DNA of 64,000 nt from Olavius algarvensis Delta 4 endosymbiont (GTDB lineage Bacteria > Desulfobacterota > Desulfobacteria > Desulfobacterales > CAJINA01). Of the stretch, positions 53,922 through 62,934 are shown piece by piece. The position numbers and the translations under genes were made by a program. Position 1 is the first letter of the stretch. Each line of letters starts with the position of its first letter. Where the stretch lies: contig CAJINA010000247.1 of assembly GCA_905176665.1 (NCBI GenBank), positions 62,001 through 126,000 of the forward strand. Reading direction: 5' to 3'. The notes under the pieces were generated by a model. The model did no database searches. It was not told where the DNA came from and saw nothing but the letters and a program-made list of their open reading frames with translations.

Positions 53922-54410
53922 CTATTCCGCACAACAGGACGGCAGGGCGCTGCCACCGGCACCGCCGCCCCGGTTTTGCCCGGGAACGGTACCGTAATCG
54001 GGAACGATCTTTTTCATGGCGATGACAAACTGCAGGTATTTCTGGTTGAATTTGCTTTTCAGGTCACTCAAGTCACCCTGCAGTTCACCGGCGCGGCCGG
54101 CGTCCGGGGCCGGCTTGGCCAACTCTGCGGCCAGGGCGCTTTGTTTTTCTACTATGGCGTTTCGCAAGCTCCGGGTGGCGTTGTAAAAGGCCTCTTTTTC
54201 GCGCCGGATATCTTGGATTTGCGCGTTATTGAGGCCGGTATCATAACCACCGCCGCAGCCCCCGCTGCCACAGCCGCTCGATCCATAGGCGCAGCCCCCG
54301 GCATAAGGGGTGCCTTGCGTGCCCGGCCCGGCACTTACCCAGCTGCCCGCCAACAAAAGGGCCCCCAGGCCCAGGGTCAACATCAGAATTACCTTCGATT
54401 TGTTTGGCAT
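53922..54410 (-). CDS. Periplasmic Spy/CpxP/ZraP-like protein
   Basis: 162 residues. Signal peptide (VILMLTLGLGALLLAGSWVS AG), a Gly/Cys-rich linker (CAYGSSGCGSGGCGGG), then two helices with the LTxxQ-like signature NNAQIQDIRREKEAFYNATR and LKSKFNQKYLQFVIAMKKIV, the heavy-metal-sensor/CpxP pattern. Ends in SCCAE. ZraP-type members bind zinc via Cys/His; this one has several Cys. ATG at 54410 chosen for RBS spacing (GGGAGAG). Downstream in the ABC/DUF2318 operon. Confidence 0.75.
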   Translation of the reverse strand: MPNKSKVILMLTLGLGALLLAGSWVSAGPGTQGTPYAGGCAYGSSGCGSGGCGGGYDTGLNNAQIQDIRREKEAFYNATRSLRNAIVEKQSALAAELAKPAPDAGRAGELQGDLSDLKSKFNQKYLQFVIAMKKIVPDYGTVPGQNRGGGAGGSALPSCCAE

Positions 54411-54437
54411 GTTCATCTCTCCCTTCTATCCAGATGG

Positions 54438-55124
54438 TTAATTGGCGTTCACGATCTCGTCCGTGATTTTTCCGTCCGAAACCGTCAGCAGACGGTTCGC
54501 GTAGCGGGAACACGAATGGCTATGGGTAACCATGACAATTGTCGCACCCTCCCGGTTCAGTTTTTGCAGCAGCTCCATGATTTCCTGACTGGTGTGGGTG
54601 TCCAGGTTGCCGGTAGGCTCGTCGGCCAGAATCACGGGGGGCCGGTTTACAATGGCCCGGGCAATGGCTACCCGCTCTTTTTCACCACCGGAGATCTGGC
54701 TGGGCAGCCGGTCGGCTTTATCTTCCAGGCCGACGTTGGCCAGGGCTTCCAGGGCCATTTCCTTTTTCTCCTGGCGGCTGATCTTGAGCGCCGTCAACGG
54801 CAGCATGGTATTTTCGACCACCGTCAGGTAGGGCATCAGGTGAAAACTCTGGAAAACAAATCCTAAGAACTCCCGCCGAAAATCCGCCCGGCTATCCTGA
54901 CTCAAACCGTACACGTCGATATCGTCCACCAGGTAGCGGCCGGTCGACGGTTCGTTCATGGCGCCCATGATGGACAACAGCGTGGATTTTCCGGCTCCCG
55001 ATTCACCCATGATGGCCACAAACTCGCCCAGCTCGATGGAGAGGTTGATATCCTCCACCGCGGTCACGGCGGCACTACCGGTCCCGTATTGCCGGGACAG
55101 GTTCTGGCTGGCAATGTAACTCAT
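54438..55124 (-). CDS. ABC transporter ATP-binding protein (MacB/LolD type)
   Basis: 228 residues. Walker A IMGESGAGKSTLLSIMGAMN, Q-loop GFVFQSFHLMPYLTVVENTM, signature ISGGEKERVAIARAIVNRP, Walker B VILADEPTGNLDTH, H-loop VTHSHSC. Pairs with the FtsX-type permease upstream (12 bp). GGAGG before the chosen ATG; an ATG two codons earlier is possible. Confidence 0.93.
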   Translation of the reverse strand: MSYIASQNLSRQYGTGSAAVTAVEDINLSIELGEFVAIMGESGAGKSTLLSIMGAMNEPSTGRYLVDDIDVYGLSQDSRADFRREFLGFVFQSFHLMPYLTVVENTMLPLTALKISRQEKKEMALEALANVGLEDKADRLPSQISGGEKERVAIARAIVNRPPVILADEPTGNLDTHTSQEIMELLQKLNREGATIVMVTHSHSCSRYANRLLTVSDGKITDEIVNAN

Positions 55125-55135
55125 GATCATTCCTC

Positions 55136-56293
55136 CTATAAACTATGCAGGGCTTCATTGGGGTCCAGGCGGGCCGCCATCAGGGCCGGGTAGGCACTGG
55201 CCAGCAACCCCAGGGCGATGGCAAGGGCCACCGACCCGCCGAACAGGGCCATGTTCAGGGTAACCCCGACACTGCTTTTTTCCATGAAGAACTGAAAGAA
55301 TGCCCAGGTGCCCCCGTAACCGGCCAGATACCCTAGCAGACCTGCCAGGGCTGAAATAAGCGCCGCTTCGATAAAGATGATACGCATGATATGGCTGCGC
55401 CGAAACCCGATGGCCCGGAAGATGCCGATCTCGCCGGTTCTTTCCCGGACACTGCCCATCATGGTTACCAGGACTACCAGGCTGCCCACCAGCAGGACCA
55501 CTGCGCTGGTGCCGTAGGAGAACTTCTTGAAACGGTGCAGCGTCTCCATGCGGCCTTTGACCACCTGCTGGATTGCCATTACCCGGGCACTGGGCAAGGC
55601 GCCTGAGATCTGGCGCACCATTTCGGTGATGGGGCAGGCATTGCACAGGGCCGCGACCTCCACCATGGAAATCAGACCGGCCTTGTTGAGAATCTTCTGG
55701 GCCGCCGGTATCCTCGAAAATATCAGGTGGTCGTCCTGGGAACCGGTCGGTTCCAGAATACCGGAAACCCGGTAATCAATGCCCTCCAGAGTGAGGCGGT
55801 CATTGCGAGCCATACCGAGAACCCGGGCGGCTTCACTGCCGATTATGATTTCATTGGGATCGGGCGTACGGCCCTGTACCCGCCACCAGGGCTTCAGGAT
55901 CAGGGCGGCCTCAAAATCGACGCCGGCCAGCAGGACTCGCTTATTCCCGATATTGACGCCGCCGAGCACCACCGGGCCTACGGCGGTCACATTGGCCGCA
56001 TTTTTAATGTTTCCGATCGCGGCCAGATCTTTCTGGTTGATCTCCTGCATTTCAAATGAGATCCCGCCCAGGGACAAACCGCCATAGGTGAGCGGCAGGT
56101 TATCGGTTTTCGGGACCGCCAAGATGTTGGCCCCGTATTTTTCAAGCTTCATGTTGATGTCGGCGGTCATGGTCCGGGTAAAACTGATCAAGGCCACTAC
56201 GGTGGCTACCCCGATCATCAGGCCGGCCAGGATAAACGCCGCTTTGGCCTTGCGCCGCGACATATTTTTTACAGCAATTTCAGTGAGTGTCAT
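55136..56293 (-). CDS. FtsX/MacB-type ABC permease with periplasmic CxxC
   Basis: 385 residues. N-terminal TM (KAAFILAGLMIGVATVVALI), MacB-like periplasmic domain (~60-260), and three C-terminal TMs (SAVVLLVGSLVVLVTMMGSV; IEAALISALAGLLGYLAGYG; ALFGGSVALAIALGLLASAY). The coupling helix RERTGEIGIFRAIGFRRSHI is clear. The periplasmic part has ALCNACPITEMV, an exposed CxxC that could be redox-active or metal-binding. Begins 2 bp after the DUF2318 gene. Confidence 0.88.
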   Translation of the reverse strand: MTLTEIAVKNMSRRKAKAAFILAGLMIGVATVVALISFTRTMTADINMKLEKYGANILAVPKTDNLPLTYGGLSLGGISFEMQEINQKDLAAIGNIKNAANVTAVGPVVLGGVNIGNKRVLLAGVDFEAALILKPWWRVQGRTPDPNEIIIGSEAARVLGMARNDRLTLEGIDYRVSGILEPTGSQDDHLIFSRIPAAQKILNKAGLISMVEVAALCNACPITEMVRQISGALPSARVMAIQQVVKGRMETLHRFKKFSYGTSAVVLLVGSLVVLVTMMGSVRERTGEIGIFRAIGFRRSHIMRIIFIEAALISALAGLLGYLAGYGGTWAFFQFFMEKSSVGVTLNMALFGGSVALAIALGLLASAYPALMAARLDPNEALHSL

Positions 56294-56295
56294 GA

Positions 56296-56865
56296 TCAGG
56301 CCTTATTTGAAAAATTGAAGTAACGGATACCTTCCACGATGTCTGCTTTCTGGATGATCAGCGTGTCGCTCTCAATGCGGCGATTCAAAGGCGCCGGGTT
56401 GCAGCCCCCCTTGACTTCGTTGATCCGAACGGAATCGAACTTACGCCCGCAGTTGCGGCAGATCATCTGGTCGCCTACCTGGACATAGCCTTTGCCGGCC
56501 GGCCAGCAGACGTCACAGGCGTCGAAGGCCGCCCGGATCACACCATCGGAGCTTTTCAGGATGAAATAGGTGATGGTCTGGTTGCCGACCGTATAGCGGT
56601 AATGCCTTGCCTTGCCATCATCGAAGAGATGGACGGCATATTCCACCTGGTCTGAATCCGGGGCCGAGGTGACCCCGGAGGTGCCCACAGCACCGCTTTT
56701 ACCGAAAGGCGCCAGGGTGACCATAGTGGCCCCGGCGGCAATGAAAACTGCACAGAGGCCGATGGCGATCAGGGGCAGTTTAGAACGCTTGCCTTCATTG
56801 AGAACGGCAGCTTTTTTGGCAGACCGGATTTCGGCACTGGTCATTTTTCTTTTCTTCTTGGACAT
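56296..56865 (-). CDS. DUF2318-family membrane-anchored CxxC protein
   Basis: 189 residues. Basic N-terminus, one TM helix (LPLIAIGLCAVFIAAGATMV), then the extracytoplasmic DUF2318 domain: FDACDVCWPAGKGYVQVGDQ, MICRNCGRKF, RINEVKGGCNPAPL, i.e. two CxxC pairs plus a lone Cys. Family members sit beside iron/metal ABC transporters; electron transfer or metal handling is proposed, not proven. AAAGGAG before the ATG; first gene of the operon with permease, ATPase and CpxP-like protein. Confidence 0.85.
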   Translation of the reverse strand: MSKKKRKMTSAEIRSAKKAAVLNEGKRSKLPLIAIGLCAVFIAAGATMVTLAPFGKSGAVGTSGVTSAPDSDQVEYAVHLFDDGKARHYRYTVGNQTITYFILKSSDGVIRAAFDACDVCWPAGKGYVQVGDQMICRNCGRKFDSVRINEVKGGCNPAPLNRRIESDTLIIQKADIVEGIRYFNFSNKA

Positions 56866-57076
56866 GTGGTTGCTCCTTTGTAACTATTTGATATCGTATT
56901 CGAAATTCTAAACCCCATTGCCAGCGGCAATAGTAGCGGTGATTGCCGGTATGGGTTCCGACATAACAGCTTGTTAGATTATGCTGCATGCTAATGGGTA
57001 AGGGGCCTTAGCGGACGGGCACACCTGTTCAAACATGGGCCAGCGGCCCATGCATGCTCTGGAATAGATGCGAATG

Positions 57077-57502
57077 TTAACAGAGAAATGACTGGTTGAC
57101 TAGATAGATGGGGCCCGGTCTGGGGAGGATCTCCAGATGGGGTTTTCCGGAACCGAATCCGGACGGTCGTTGTGCGCTATCTGTGGCGGAAACGATGCTT
57201 CCGATCTGGGTTTGCTGGTCGTCTCCGGTAGTGCCGACATGGGTAAGCGTATATGCCTGCGGGATCTGTTCCCCACTGGATTGAAAGGAGCAGGCACAGA
57301 CCGGCTGCGTGGGAATTTCAACCGGGCAGCAGCTGTCTGCTACCATCACGGGTTGCTGGCTGACCGGGTTGTTCGCCATATCCTCCGTGCAATTTCCGCA
57401 GCAGTCATGCCCGGCTAGCGCGCTGACCCCGGAGAGGGCCGTGAGAAAACAGACCACCACGATCCCGGCGGCATATTTATATAGTTTTCGGTATCGACGC
57501 AT
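57077..57502 (-). CDS. Cys-rich exported protein of unknown function
   Basis: 141 residues. Signal peptide (AAGIVVVCFLTALSGVSALA), then many Cys in the mature part: HDCCGNCTEDM, DSCCPVEIPTQPVCACSF, and a C-terminal IYLVNQSFLC. This pattern recurs in small secreted proteins of metal-rich anaerobes but I cannot name a family. Probably metal or thiol related, given the operon downstream. Promoter and a palindrome lie just upstream. The RBS is weak. Confidence 0.65.
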   Translation of the reverse strand: MRRYRKLYKYAAGIVVVCFLTALSGVSALAGHDCCGNCTEDMANNPVSQQPVMVADSCCPVEIPTQPVCACSFQSSGEQIPQAYTLTHVGTTGDDQQTQIGSIVSATDSAQRPSGFGSGKPHLEILPRPGPIYLVNQSFLC

Positions 57503-57531
57503 AAGTTCACTGTCCAGATAACACTGACTGA

Positions 57532-57560
57532 AAAATAAAATTGATTGGTCAATCTGTCAA
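57532..57560 (-). promoter_or_regulatory. Promoter with palindrome before the Cys-rich gene
   Basis: On the minus strand TTGACA (57555-57560), 17-bp spacer, TATTTT (57532-57537). The spacer contains ATTGA-TTGG-TCAAT (57540-57553), 11 of 14 bases identical to the operator at 49358-49371. Confidence 0.6.
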
Positions 57561-57771
57561 GGATAAAGTGCGGGAGTGCCTAAGTATTTGATATGAAGCC
57601 TAAAATATATGTATATCTCCGTTCGGCAAATCTTGTCCCGAATGCCACAAGGTGGTACTTGGGAACGCAGTGTAATTACTATATATTCTTCATCTAAGCG
57701 TAAGTTCGCTTAAGGCGCGATCGCCTGGCCGCCACCCTGGGAACTGCAGGATAAACGGGCAGGGTGGGAGA

Positions 57772-58293
57772 TTAAAGGGATCCATCCAATTCTGCAGCCA
57801 CATCCCGTCCACAGGCCCGGCAGCGCTGTGCGCCGCGGAACAAGGGACTGCCGCATTCCGAACAGTGGTAGCGCTCGCATTCGGCCCGGGCCCAGGCGGC
57901 ACTGCCCTCTTCATCGCCCAGGGCAGCCACTTTTTCGCGCCACAGAGGAATGGCCCGTTTTATGACACGCTTACCGGTGGCCAGGCCAAAATTTTCCACC
58001 AGGTCGCAAGGCCAATCATTACACTGGTGACAGGAATAGTAGCCTTTTGCCCGGATACATTGGCGCAGATCACAATGTTGGCAGTACAGGTAAAGGCATT
58101 TGGGCGGTTCCGGCTGCATGCAGCCCCGGCATTCGGTCTCTTCCGGTTTGGTACCGTACAGACCGCCCATGACGGATTTGAACTTTGCATTGTTGTCGCG
58201 GGTGGCGATATACACGCCGCAGGTACCGCAATACAAGCCGCAGGGAGCCCTGAGATGCTTGTCTTTAAACTCTTCTTCGGTCCAGCCTTTCAT
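57772..58293 (-). CDS. DUF3795-type Cys-rich protein
   Basis: 173 residues, no signal peptide. LRAPCGLYCGTCGVYIATRD, then ECRGCMQPEPPKCLYLYCQH and IRAKGYYSCHQCNDWPCDLV: an array of CxxC pairs characteristic of DUF3795; a final zinc-ribbon-like CSECGSPLFRGAQRCRACG ends the protein. Probably binds zinc or Fe-S; function unknown. Good RBS GGGAGG. Upstream (minus) of the YbjQ-like gene with a 30-bp gap; 57561-57771 has no gene. Confidence 0.82.
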   Translation of the reverse strand: MKGWTEEEFKDKHLRAPCGLYCGTCGVYIATRDNNAKFKSVMGGLYGTKPEETECRGCMQPEPPKCLYLYCQHCDLRQCIRAKGYYSCHQCNDWPCDLVENFGLATGKRVIKRAIPLWREKVAALGDEEGSAAWARAECERYHCSECGSPLFRGAQRCRACGRDVAAELDGSL

Positions 58294-58323
58294 ATGGTTC
58301 GCCTCCCTTAGAGATTAGGGGTG

Positions 58324-58890
58324 TCAGTCAGCCCGCGGGTCAAGCTGTACGGCTGTCCCATAAACCAGCAGTTCGGCGGCACTGCCCACCACGCTGGTTG
58401 TCATGTAGCGTACGTTGATCACGGCATCGGCCCTCATCTCCGTCGCCCGGGCCCGCATGCGGGCGGCAGCGGTGGCCCGCGCCTGACCCATCATCTGGGT
58501 ATATTCGGTCAGTTCGCCTCCCAGGATAAGCCGCACAATAGCAGACAGGTCTTTGCCAAGCCAAACCGCGAATACCGTATGCCCCTGGACCAGGCCAAGC
58601 ACCTGGGTCACCTTTCGCCCGGGCAATTCGTCCGAGTTCAGCAGCAGCAGATCACTGTCGGTTCCCTCCGCTGGGGCGTCCGGGGTTCGCGCGGCCCGGG
58701 ACATCTGTTCAACCGCCAGGGACACCAGTACGATCAGAATCCCCCCTAACAGGCAGAATACAGCCGTGCGCAACCACCAGGGGATGACCGGATTGTCGGC
58801 TACCACGACATGCCACGGTATACCGATAAAAACAGTGGTAAAAAGACCGGCGACAAATGCCAGCGAGCCAATTTGTCTCAAAAACTGCAT
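58324..58890 (-). CDS. YbjQ-like heavy-metal-binding-domain membrane protein
   Basis: 188 residues. Two TM helices (LAFVAGLFTTVFIGIPWHVV; TAVFCLLGGILIVLVSLAVE), then the YbjQ/UPF0145 domain: GRKVTQVLGLVQGHTVFAVW, GGELTEYTQMMGQARATAAA and MRADAVINVRYMTTSVV. YbjQ is a pentameric fold of unknown function. ATG at 58890 follows GGGAGAG. Confidence 0.82.
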   Translation of the reverse strand: MQFLRQIGSLAFVAGLFTTVFIGIPWHVVVADNPVIPWWLRTAVFCLLGGILIVLVSLAVEQMSRAARTPDAPAEGTDSDLLLLNSDELPGRKVTQVLGLVQGHTVFAVWLGKDLSAIVRLILGGELTEYTQMMGQARATAAARMRARATEMRADAVINVRYMTTSVVGSAAELLVYGTAVQLDPRAD

Positions 58891-58930
58891 AGTCTCTCCC
58901 TTCAACTTTAAGGTAAACTCTATACTTGCG

Positions 58931-59929
58931 CTAAAATCTATAATCGTTGGATCCATCTGCGGACAGGTTAAGCAGAGCCCAGTAAAGCCCTTTTACGACT
59001 TCCTCCATTTTGACGAAGTTCAACGTGTCAATCCTATCGGAAGGTTCGTGATAATGGGGATTGCGGTAGAACGCGGTGTCCGTGATCATGACGGCCGGGT
59101 ACCCGAACTTTCAGAAATTCAGATGATCCGAAAAGTCCACGCCGGGAAGAATGGCCGGTGCTTTGAGGCTTTCAACCGGCAGATCAGACAGAGCCAGGGT
59201 GTCTCGAAAATGGTTGACCAGTTTGCGGCTACCGAAATTTCCCACCACGCCGATGAAATTGCCCCGGGTAGGATAGAAAAGCTTCATGAACGGTAAGGGA
59301 TATTCCTGCGATTTGGGGGCTTCGGTATAATAGCCGATCATCTCCAGACTGGCCATGCCCAGAATTTTGGCGCCGGCCGCATGCAGCGATTGGGCGTGAA
59401 TGTAGCTACCCATGTATTTCGAACGGAAAACGGGCGGCTCTTCCAGGGTATAGGCGGCAAAGTCAATGCGAAAATCGATCGGCGGGGCATGTTTTTTAAA
59501 GAGGCCGGCCACAGCCAGCAGTCCGGCAACCGCGGAGGCGTTGTCATCCGCACCCGGCTGATCTCCGCAAACATCATAGTGAGCGCCCAGAATAAAGCGG
59601 GGCGCCGTTTCAGGGCCGTAGGAAGCCAGGATGTTCATATAACTGCGGCGATCGATATTGAAACGCTGCTCGACCGGGCGATATCCATAGTCTGCGAAAC
59701 GGGCGTAGATATAACCGGCCATCCGGTCCAAAGAGATGACATTGCGGTAATTGCGGGGCGGATATACGCTGGTCAGCTGTTGCACAACCGCATACAGTTC
59801 ATGTTGATCCACTGTTACCGCAGGGCACTCGTAAGGGATGTCAGCAGACATGCAGCTCCCGGTTGCCAAAGTGATCACCGCCACCAGTATGAAGTGTTTC
59901 AAATCCAGATGGGGATCCTTGTTGGCCAT
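58931..59929 (-). pseudogene. M28-family peptidase gene with in-frame TGA at codon 273
   Basis: From ATG 59929: signal/lipobox-like start (LVAVITLATGSC), then M28 zinc-peptidase blocks FILGAHYDVCGDQPGADDNA, AAYTLEEPPVF and GVDFSDHLNF. A TGA stands at 59111-59113. The frame continues KFGYPAVMITDTAFYRNPHY, HEPSDRIDTL, NFVKMEEVVKGLYWAL to a TAG at 58931-58933 (332 residues if read through). The final metal ligand His (HYHEPSD) lies after the TGA, so a truncated product should be inactive. Homologues have Trp there (SDHxxFWxxGYPA), suggesting TGG to TGA. Sec insertion is the alternative. Confidence 0.75.
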
Positions 59930-59951
59930 GCCGACCTTGAGACAACGCTGC

Positions 59952-60305
59952 TCAAGTTCCGGTCTGGGCGATTTCCTCCTCGGTTTTTGGAAAGCCCTTT
60001 TGCACCGTGAGGCGGAACTTGCTGAAAACAAACGACCGGTACTCAGTAGGCTCCGTCTGCAGTTTCTCAAGGGCTGCGTCGATGGATTCGCGTACATCGC
60101 TCTCCTTCCAGGCAATCCAGTCTTCGCGGCTTTGCCACCGGCTGATGACCAGCAATTCCTGCGGGTCATCGGTACTGACCAGGGTTTCCCCGGAAATGTA
60201 GCCGGCATGTTCCATGGCATTGACCCGGAGTTTTTTGATCAATGCCAGAAACTCTTTGTCGGAACCCGCCGCCATATGCCGCTTGATGAAAACTGTCGTC
60301 AGCAT
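59952..60305 (-). CDS. Antibiotic biosynthesis monooxygenase (ABM)-like protein
   Basis: 117 residues. MLTTVFIKRHMAAGSDKEFL and ELLVISRWQSREDWIAWKES show the dimeric ferredoxin-like ABM fold, used by heme-degrading and quinone-modifying monooxygenases and by many proteins of unknown function. GGAGG before the ATG. 22 bp upstream of the M28 gene. Confidence 0.85.
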   Translation of the reverse strand: MLTTVFIKRHMAAGSDKEFLALIKKLRVNAMEHAGYISGETLVSTDDPQELLVISRWQSREDWIAWKESDVRESIDAALEKLQTEPTEYRSFVFSKFRLTVQKGFPKTEEEIAQTGT

Positions 60306-60640
60306 GTCTCCCTCCTGTTGGTTGAATATTGTACCGGGCCGGCCTATCCTGCGGTCGCGCGTCGCATTGTGGGGCTCCAAAGAGGTTTAGTATGAGCTGA
60401 GGTGTCTGTGGTAGAAGTGAACAGCTAAAAAAAATTTAACATAATCCTCCCGGCATTGCCAATAACAATATGCATACCCCCGGACTGGCCCCCTATAGTA
60501 TTCATACCGCCGGGTGAGGGGTTGCCGGGTAGATTAAATAATGTTAACAGGCAGGCCTTGGCTCTAGTGCCTGGGGGCTGCCGGCGAATGTTCTGATTCA
60601 GCCGGCGGGGGCCCGGCAAGGCCGACCGGAACGTGACGAT
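60306..60640. other. 335-bp intergenic region, GC-rich palindromes
   Basis: CAGGCA...TGCCTG and GCCGGC...GCCGGC short palindromes between 60549 and 60607; no gene or clear promoter seen. Confidence 0.4.
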
Positions 60641-61525
60641 ATGGAGACGGATGGAAAATTAAAGCTGGAAGCAGCCCTGGCCGGACCGCTGTTCATGTTG
60701 TCGGCGGCCATGCTGTTCACGGCGCTGAACTTGTTCGTGAAGCTGCTGGGCCCTCAGTTCAACGTCTGGCACATTGGTTTTTACCGATTTTTCGGTGGCA
60801 TGGTGGTCCTGCTGGCTGTATTCGGGCGCCGCAAAAACCCCTATCGGGGGCAAAACATCCGTTTATTGATTATCCGCGGCTGTACGGGATCGATCGCCTT
60901 CATATCGATCATTACCGCTATCAGGCTGTTGCCGGTGTCCACGGCCCTGGTCATCTTTTATTCCTTTCCGGCCTTCGCGGCGATCGCCTCTTTCCTGATT
61001 TACGGCGAAAGGATCGGAAAACTCGAAACAGCCTGTATCCTCCTGGTCATGGTCGGGGTTGCAATTCTATTCGATTTCGAACTGTCCGGAGGCGTCTTCG
61101 GCCAGGCCATTGCCCTGGTCGGTGGCGTTTTCGCCGGGATTACGGTGACCCTGATCCGGTCCCTGCGCGAAAACAACGGGCCGGTCATCATTTATCTCTA
61201 CTTTTGTACCATGGGGGCCCTGGTGACCTTGCCGATGTTTGCCCTGGATCCGGTTTTGCCCGCCAACCCGGTAGAGGGACTCATGATCCTGGGAATTATT
61301 TTTTCTTCCGTACTGGCCCAACTGCTGATGAACCAGGGATTCTTCTATTGTCGTGGATGGGAAGGCGGGGTTTTCATGTCCAGCGAAGTGATATTCACGG
61401 CAGCGGTCGGAATTGTATTTTTAGGCGATCCGACAACGATTCAATTCTGGTCGGGCGGATTGTTAATCCTGGTCAGTATTGCGGCCCTCAATCGACTTAA
61501 GGCCGGTCAGCAACCCACTATCTGA
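60641..61525 (+). CDS. EamA/DMT-superfamily transporter
   Basis: 294 residues with ten TM helices in two EamA repeats (PLFMLSAAMLFTALNLFVKL; second repeat from about residue 150, GVFGQAIALVGGVFAGITVT). Inner membrane exporter type; substrate unknown. The next gene begins 14 bp after its stop, so the two may form an operon. Confidence 0.9.
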   Translation: METDGKLKLEAALAGPLFMLSAAMLFTALNLFVKLLGPQFNVWHIGFYRFFGGMVVLLAVFGRRKNPYRGQNIRLLIIRGCTGSIAFISIITAIRLLPVSTALVIFYSFPAFAAIASFLIYGERIGKLETACILLVMVGVAILFDFELSGGVFGQAIALVGGVFAGITVTLIRSLRENNGPVIIYLYFCTMGALVTLPMFALDPVLPANPVEGLMILGIIFSSVLAQLLMNQGFFYCRGWEGGVFMSSEVIFTAAVGIVFLGDPTTIQFWSGGLLILVSIAALNRLKAGQQPTI

Positions 61526-61539
61526 ACAGCGGTGACAGG

Positions 61540-62328
61540 ATGCATGCTTACGATGAGGATATCCAACTGAGACAGAATGGCGCCGGGCGTTTTCAGGCTG
61601 CCGTGAGCGATCGCTGGTCCATCAACGAAACGCCGGATGGCGGCTATCTGATGGCCCTGCTGGCCGGCGCGGCCCTGGAAACCAGCCCTAAAAACGGTCT
61701 GTCCATTCTGACCGCCAACTTCATTGCCCGTTCGCAGCCGGGGCCGGCCGAAATTGTGGCCGAGCCCATGGGCGCCTCGAGGCGCTTCGATCGCTGGCAG
61801 GTCAGCCTGTTTCAAGAAGGGGCTGAGAAGATCCGTTCCATGGTCACGCTGAGTGACGCTACGGCCGACCCGACAGATGCCCGCTACGAAAAGACGGCCC
61901 CGGCACTGGTCCCTCCGGGTGACTGCGTGCAATTTGGTCAAATGCCGGGCTATACCCTGTTCGACAACATGGATGTACTGCTGGACCCGGATTGTGCCGG
62001 CTGGACAACCGGCAAGCTGGGGGATCGTTCGGAGTTGCGCGGCTGGATCAAATTCAAGGACGACCGTACGTTTGATGCGTCGGCCCTGCTGCTGGTCGCG
62101 GACGCTTTCCCGCCGCCGGTTTTCGTTACCCAGGGCATGGTGGCCTGGGTGCCCACCCTAGAGATGAGCGTCAATATACGCAACCGGCCGCAGACCAGGT
62201 GGCTCAAATGCGTCTTTCGCACCCGTTTTTTAAACGGCGGTATGGTGGAAGAGGATGGGGAAATCTGGGATGAGGCCGGCGAACTGGCGGCAATTTCCAG
62301 ACAGGTGGCCCAGTATCGCAAGACGTGA
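61540..62328 (+). CDS. Acyl-CoA thioesterase-like (double hotdog) protein
   Basis: 262 residues. NETPDGGYLMALLAGAALET at the N-terminus resembles the TesB-like/4HBT_3 double-hotdog thioesterases, and GWIKFKDDRTFDASALLLVA the second hotdog. Likely hydrolyses acyl-CoAs; substrate unknown. Downstream of the EamA gene on the same strand. Confidence 0.8.
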   Translation: MHAYDEDIQLRQNGAGRFQAAVSDRWSINETPDGGYLMALLAGAALETSPKNGLSILTANFIARSQPGPAEIVAEPMGASRRFDRWQVSLFQEGAEKIRSMVTLSDATADPTDARYEKTAPALVPPGDCVQFGQMPGYTLFDNMDVLLDPDCAGWTTGKLGDRSELRGWIKFKDDRTFDASALLLVADAFPPPVFVTQGMVAWVPTLEMSVNIRNRPQTRWLKCVFRTRFLNGGMVEEDGEIWDEAGELAAISRQVAQYRKT

Positions 62329-62411
62329 CGGCCCTGGTCTTGGGGTCTGGCGCATGGTGCCGCGAGAACAGGTCCCAATCAAACACCCCCTGCAGATAGT
62401 TCAAATTTCTT

Positions 62412-62810
62412 ATGACGGATAGAAGACAGGTAACCGTTCAGGCCAAGACCAGCCGATGCTATGACTGGGGTGCCGCACTTCTGGCGTTTGTGGTCTGGGG
62501 CGGCTGGGCCTTTTATGTCAACCAGCCGGCGGGCCCGGCGGTCGGGCTGGCCTCCGGTGTGGCGCAGGGCACCGTCAGCATGTTCATGACGTTCGTGATG
62601 ATCAAGGCGGTCACGTTTATTTTTCGGCGCCTACGTAGCCGGCTCCTCCAGCTTACGCTGCCGACAACCCTCACGGTCGGCGCCGCCGCCGGCTTTCTAA
62701 TACTGGTACATTCGCAGGTCGGGACACCGAACATCTTCTGGACCATCTTTCCCAGCCTGAGCATGGCCGTCCCTTTTTGCGCCTATACCTCCTACAGATT
62801 GATGCCTTAG
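62412..62810 (+). CDS. Small membrane protein, unknown
   Basis: 132 residues with three to four TM segments (CYDWGAALLAFVVWGGWAFY; GTVSMFMTFVMIKAVTFIFR; LTVGAAAGFLILVHSQV; PSLSMAVPFCAYTSYRLM). No family recognised. 83 bp after the thioesterase gene. Confidence 0.6.
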   Translation: MTDRRQVTVQAKTSRCYDWGAALLAFVVWGGWAFYVNQPAGPAVGLASGVAQGTVSMFMTFVMIKAVTFIFRRLRSRLLQLTLPTTLTVGAAAGFLILVHSQVGTPNIFWTIFPSLSMAVPFCAYTSYRLMP

Positions 62811-62934
62811 AAGTAAAAGACACGACCATAGTCTGTTATGTTCCCAGTGTGAACCCACTGTGGACTTAGGTTTTTAATCTTAACACCCAACACTTAAAAT
62901 TCAACTTTCGGGCTTCAATTTAAATCGAAATCGC

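Noticed and set aside
60380..60640. Small RNA or riboswitch before the EamA gene
   Set aside because: Only short GC palindromes that occur by chance; no recognised riboswitch core.
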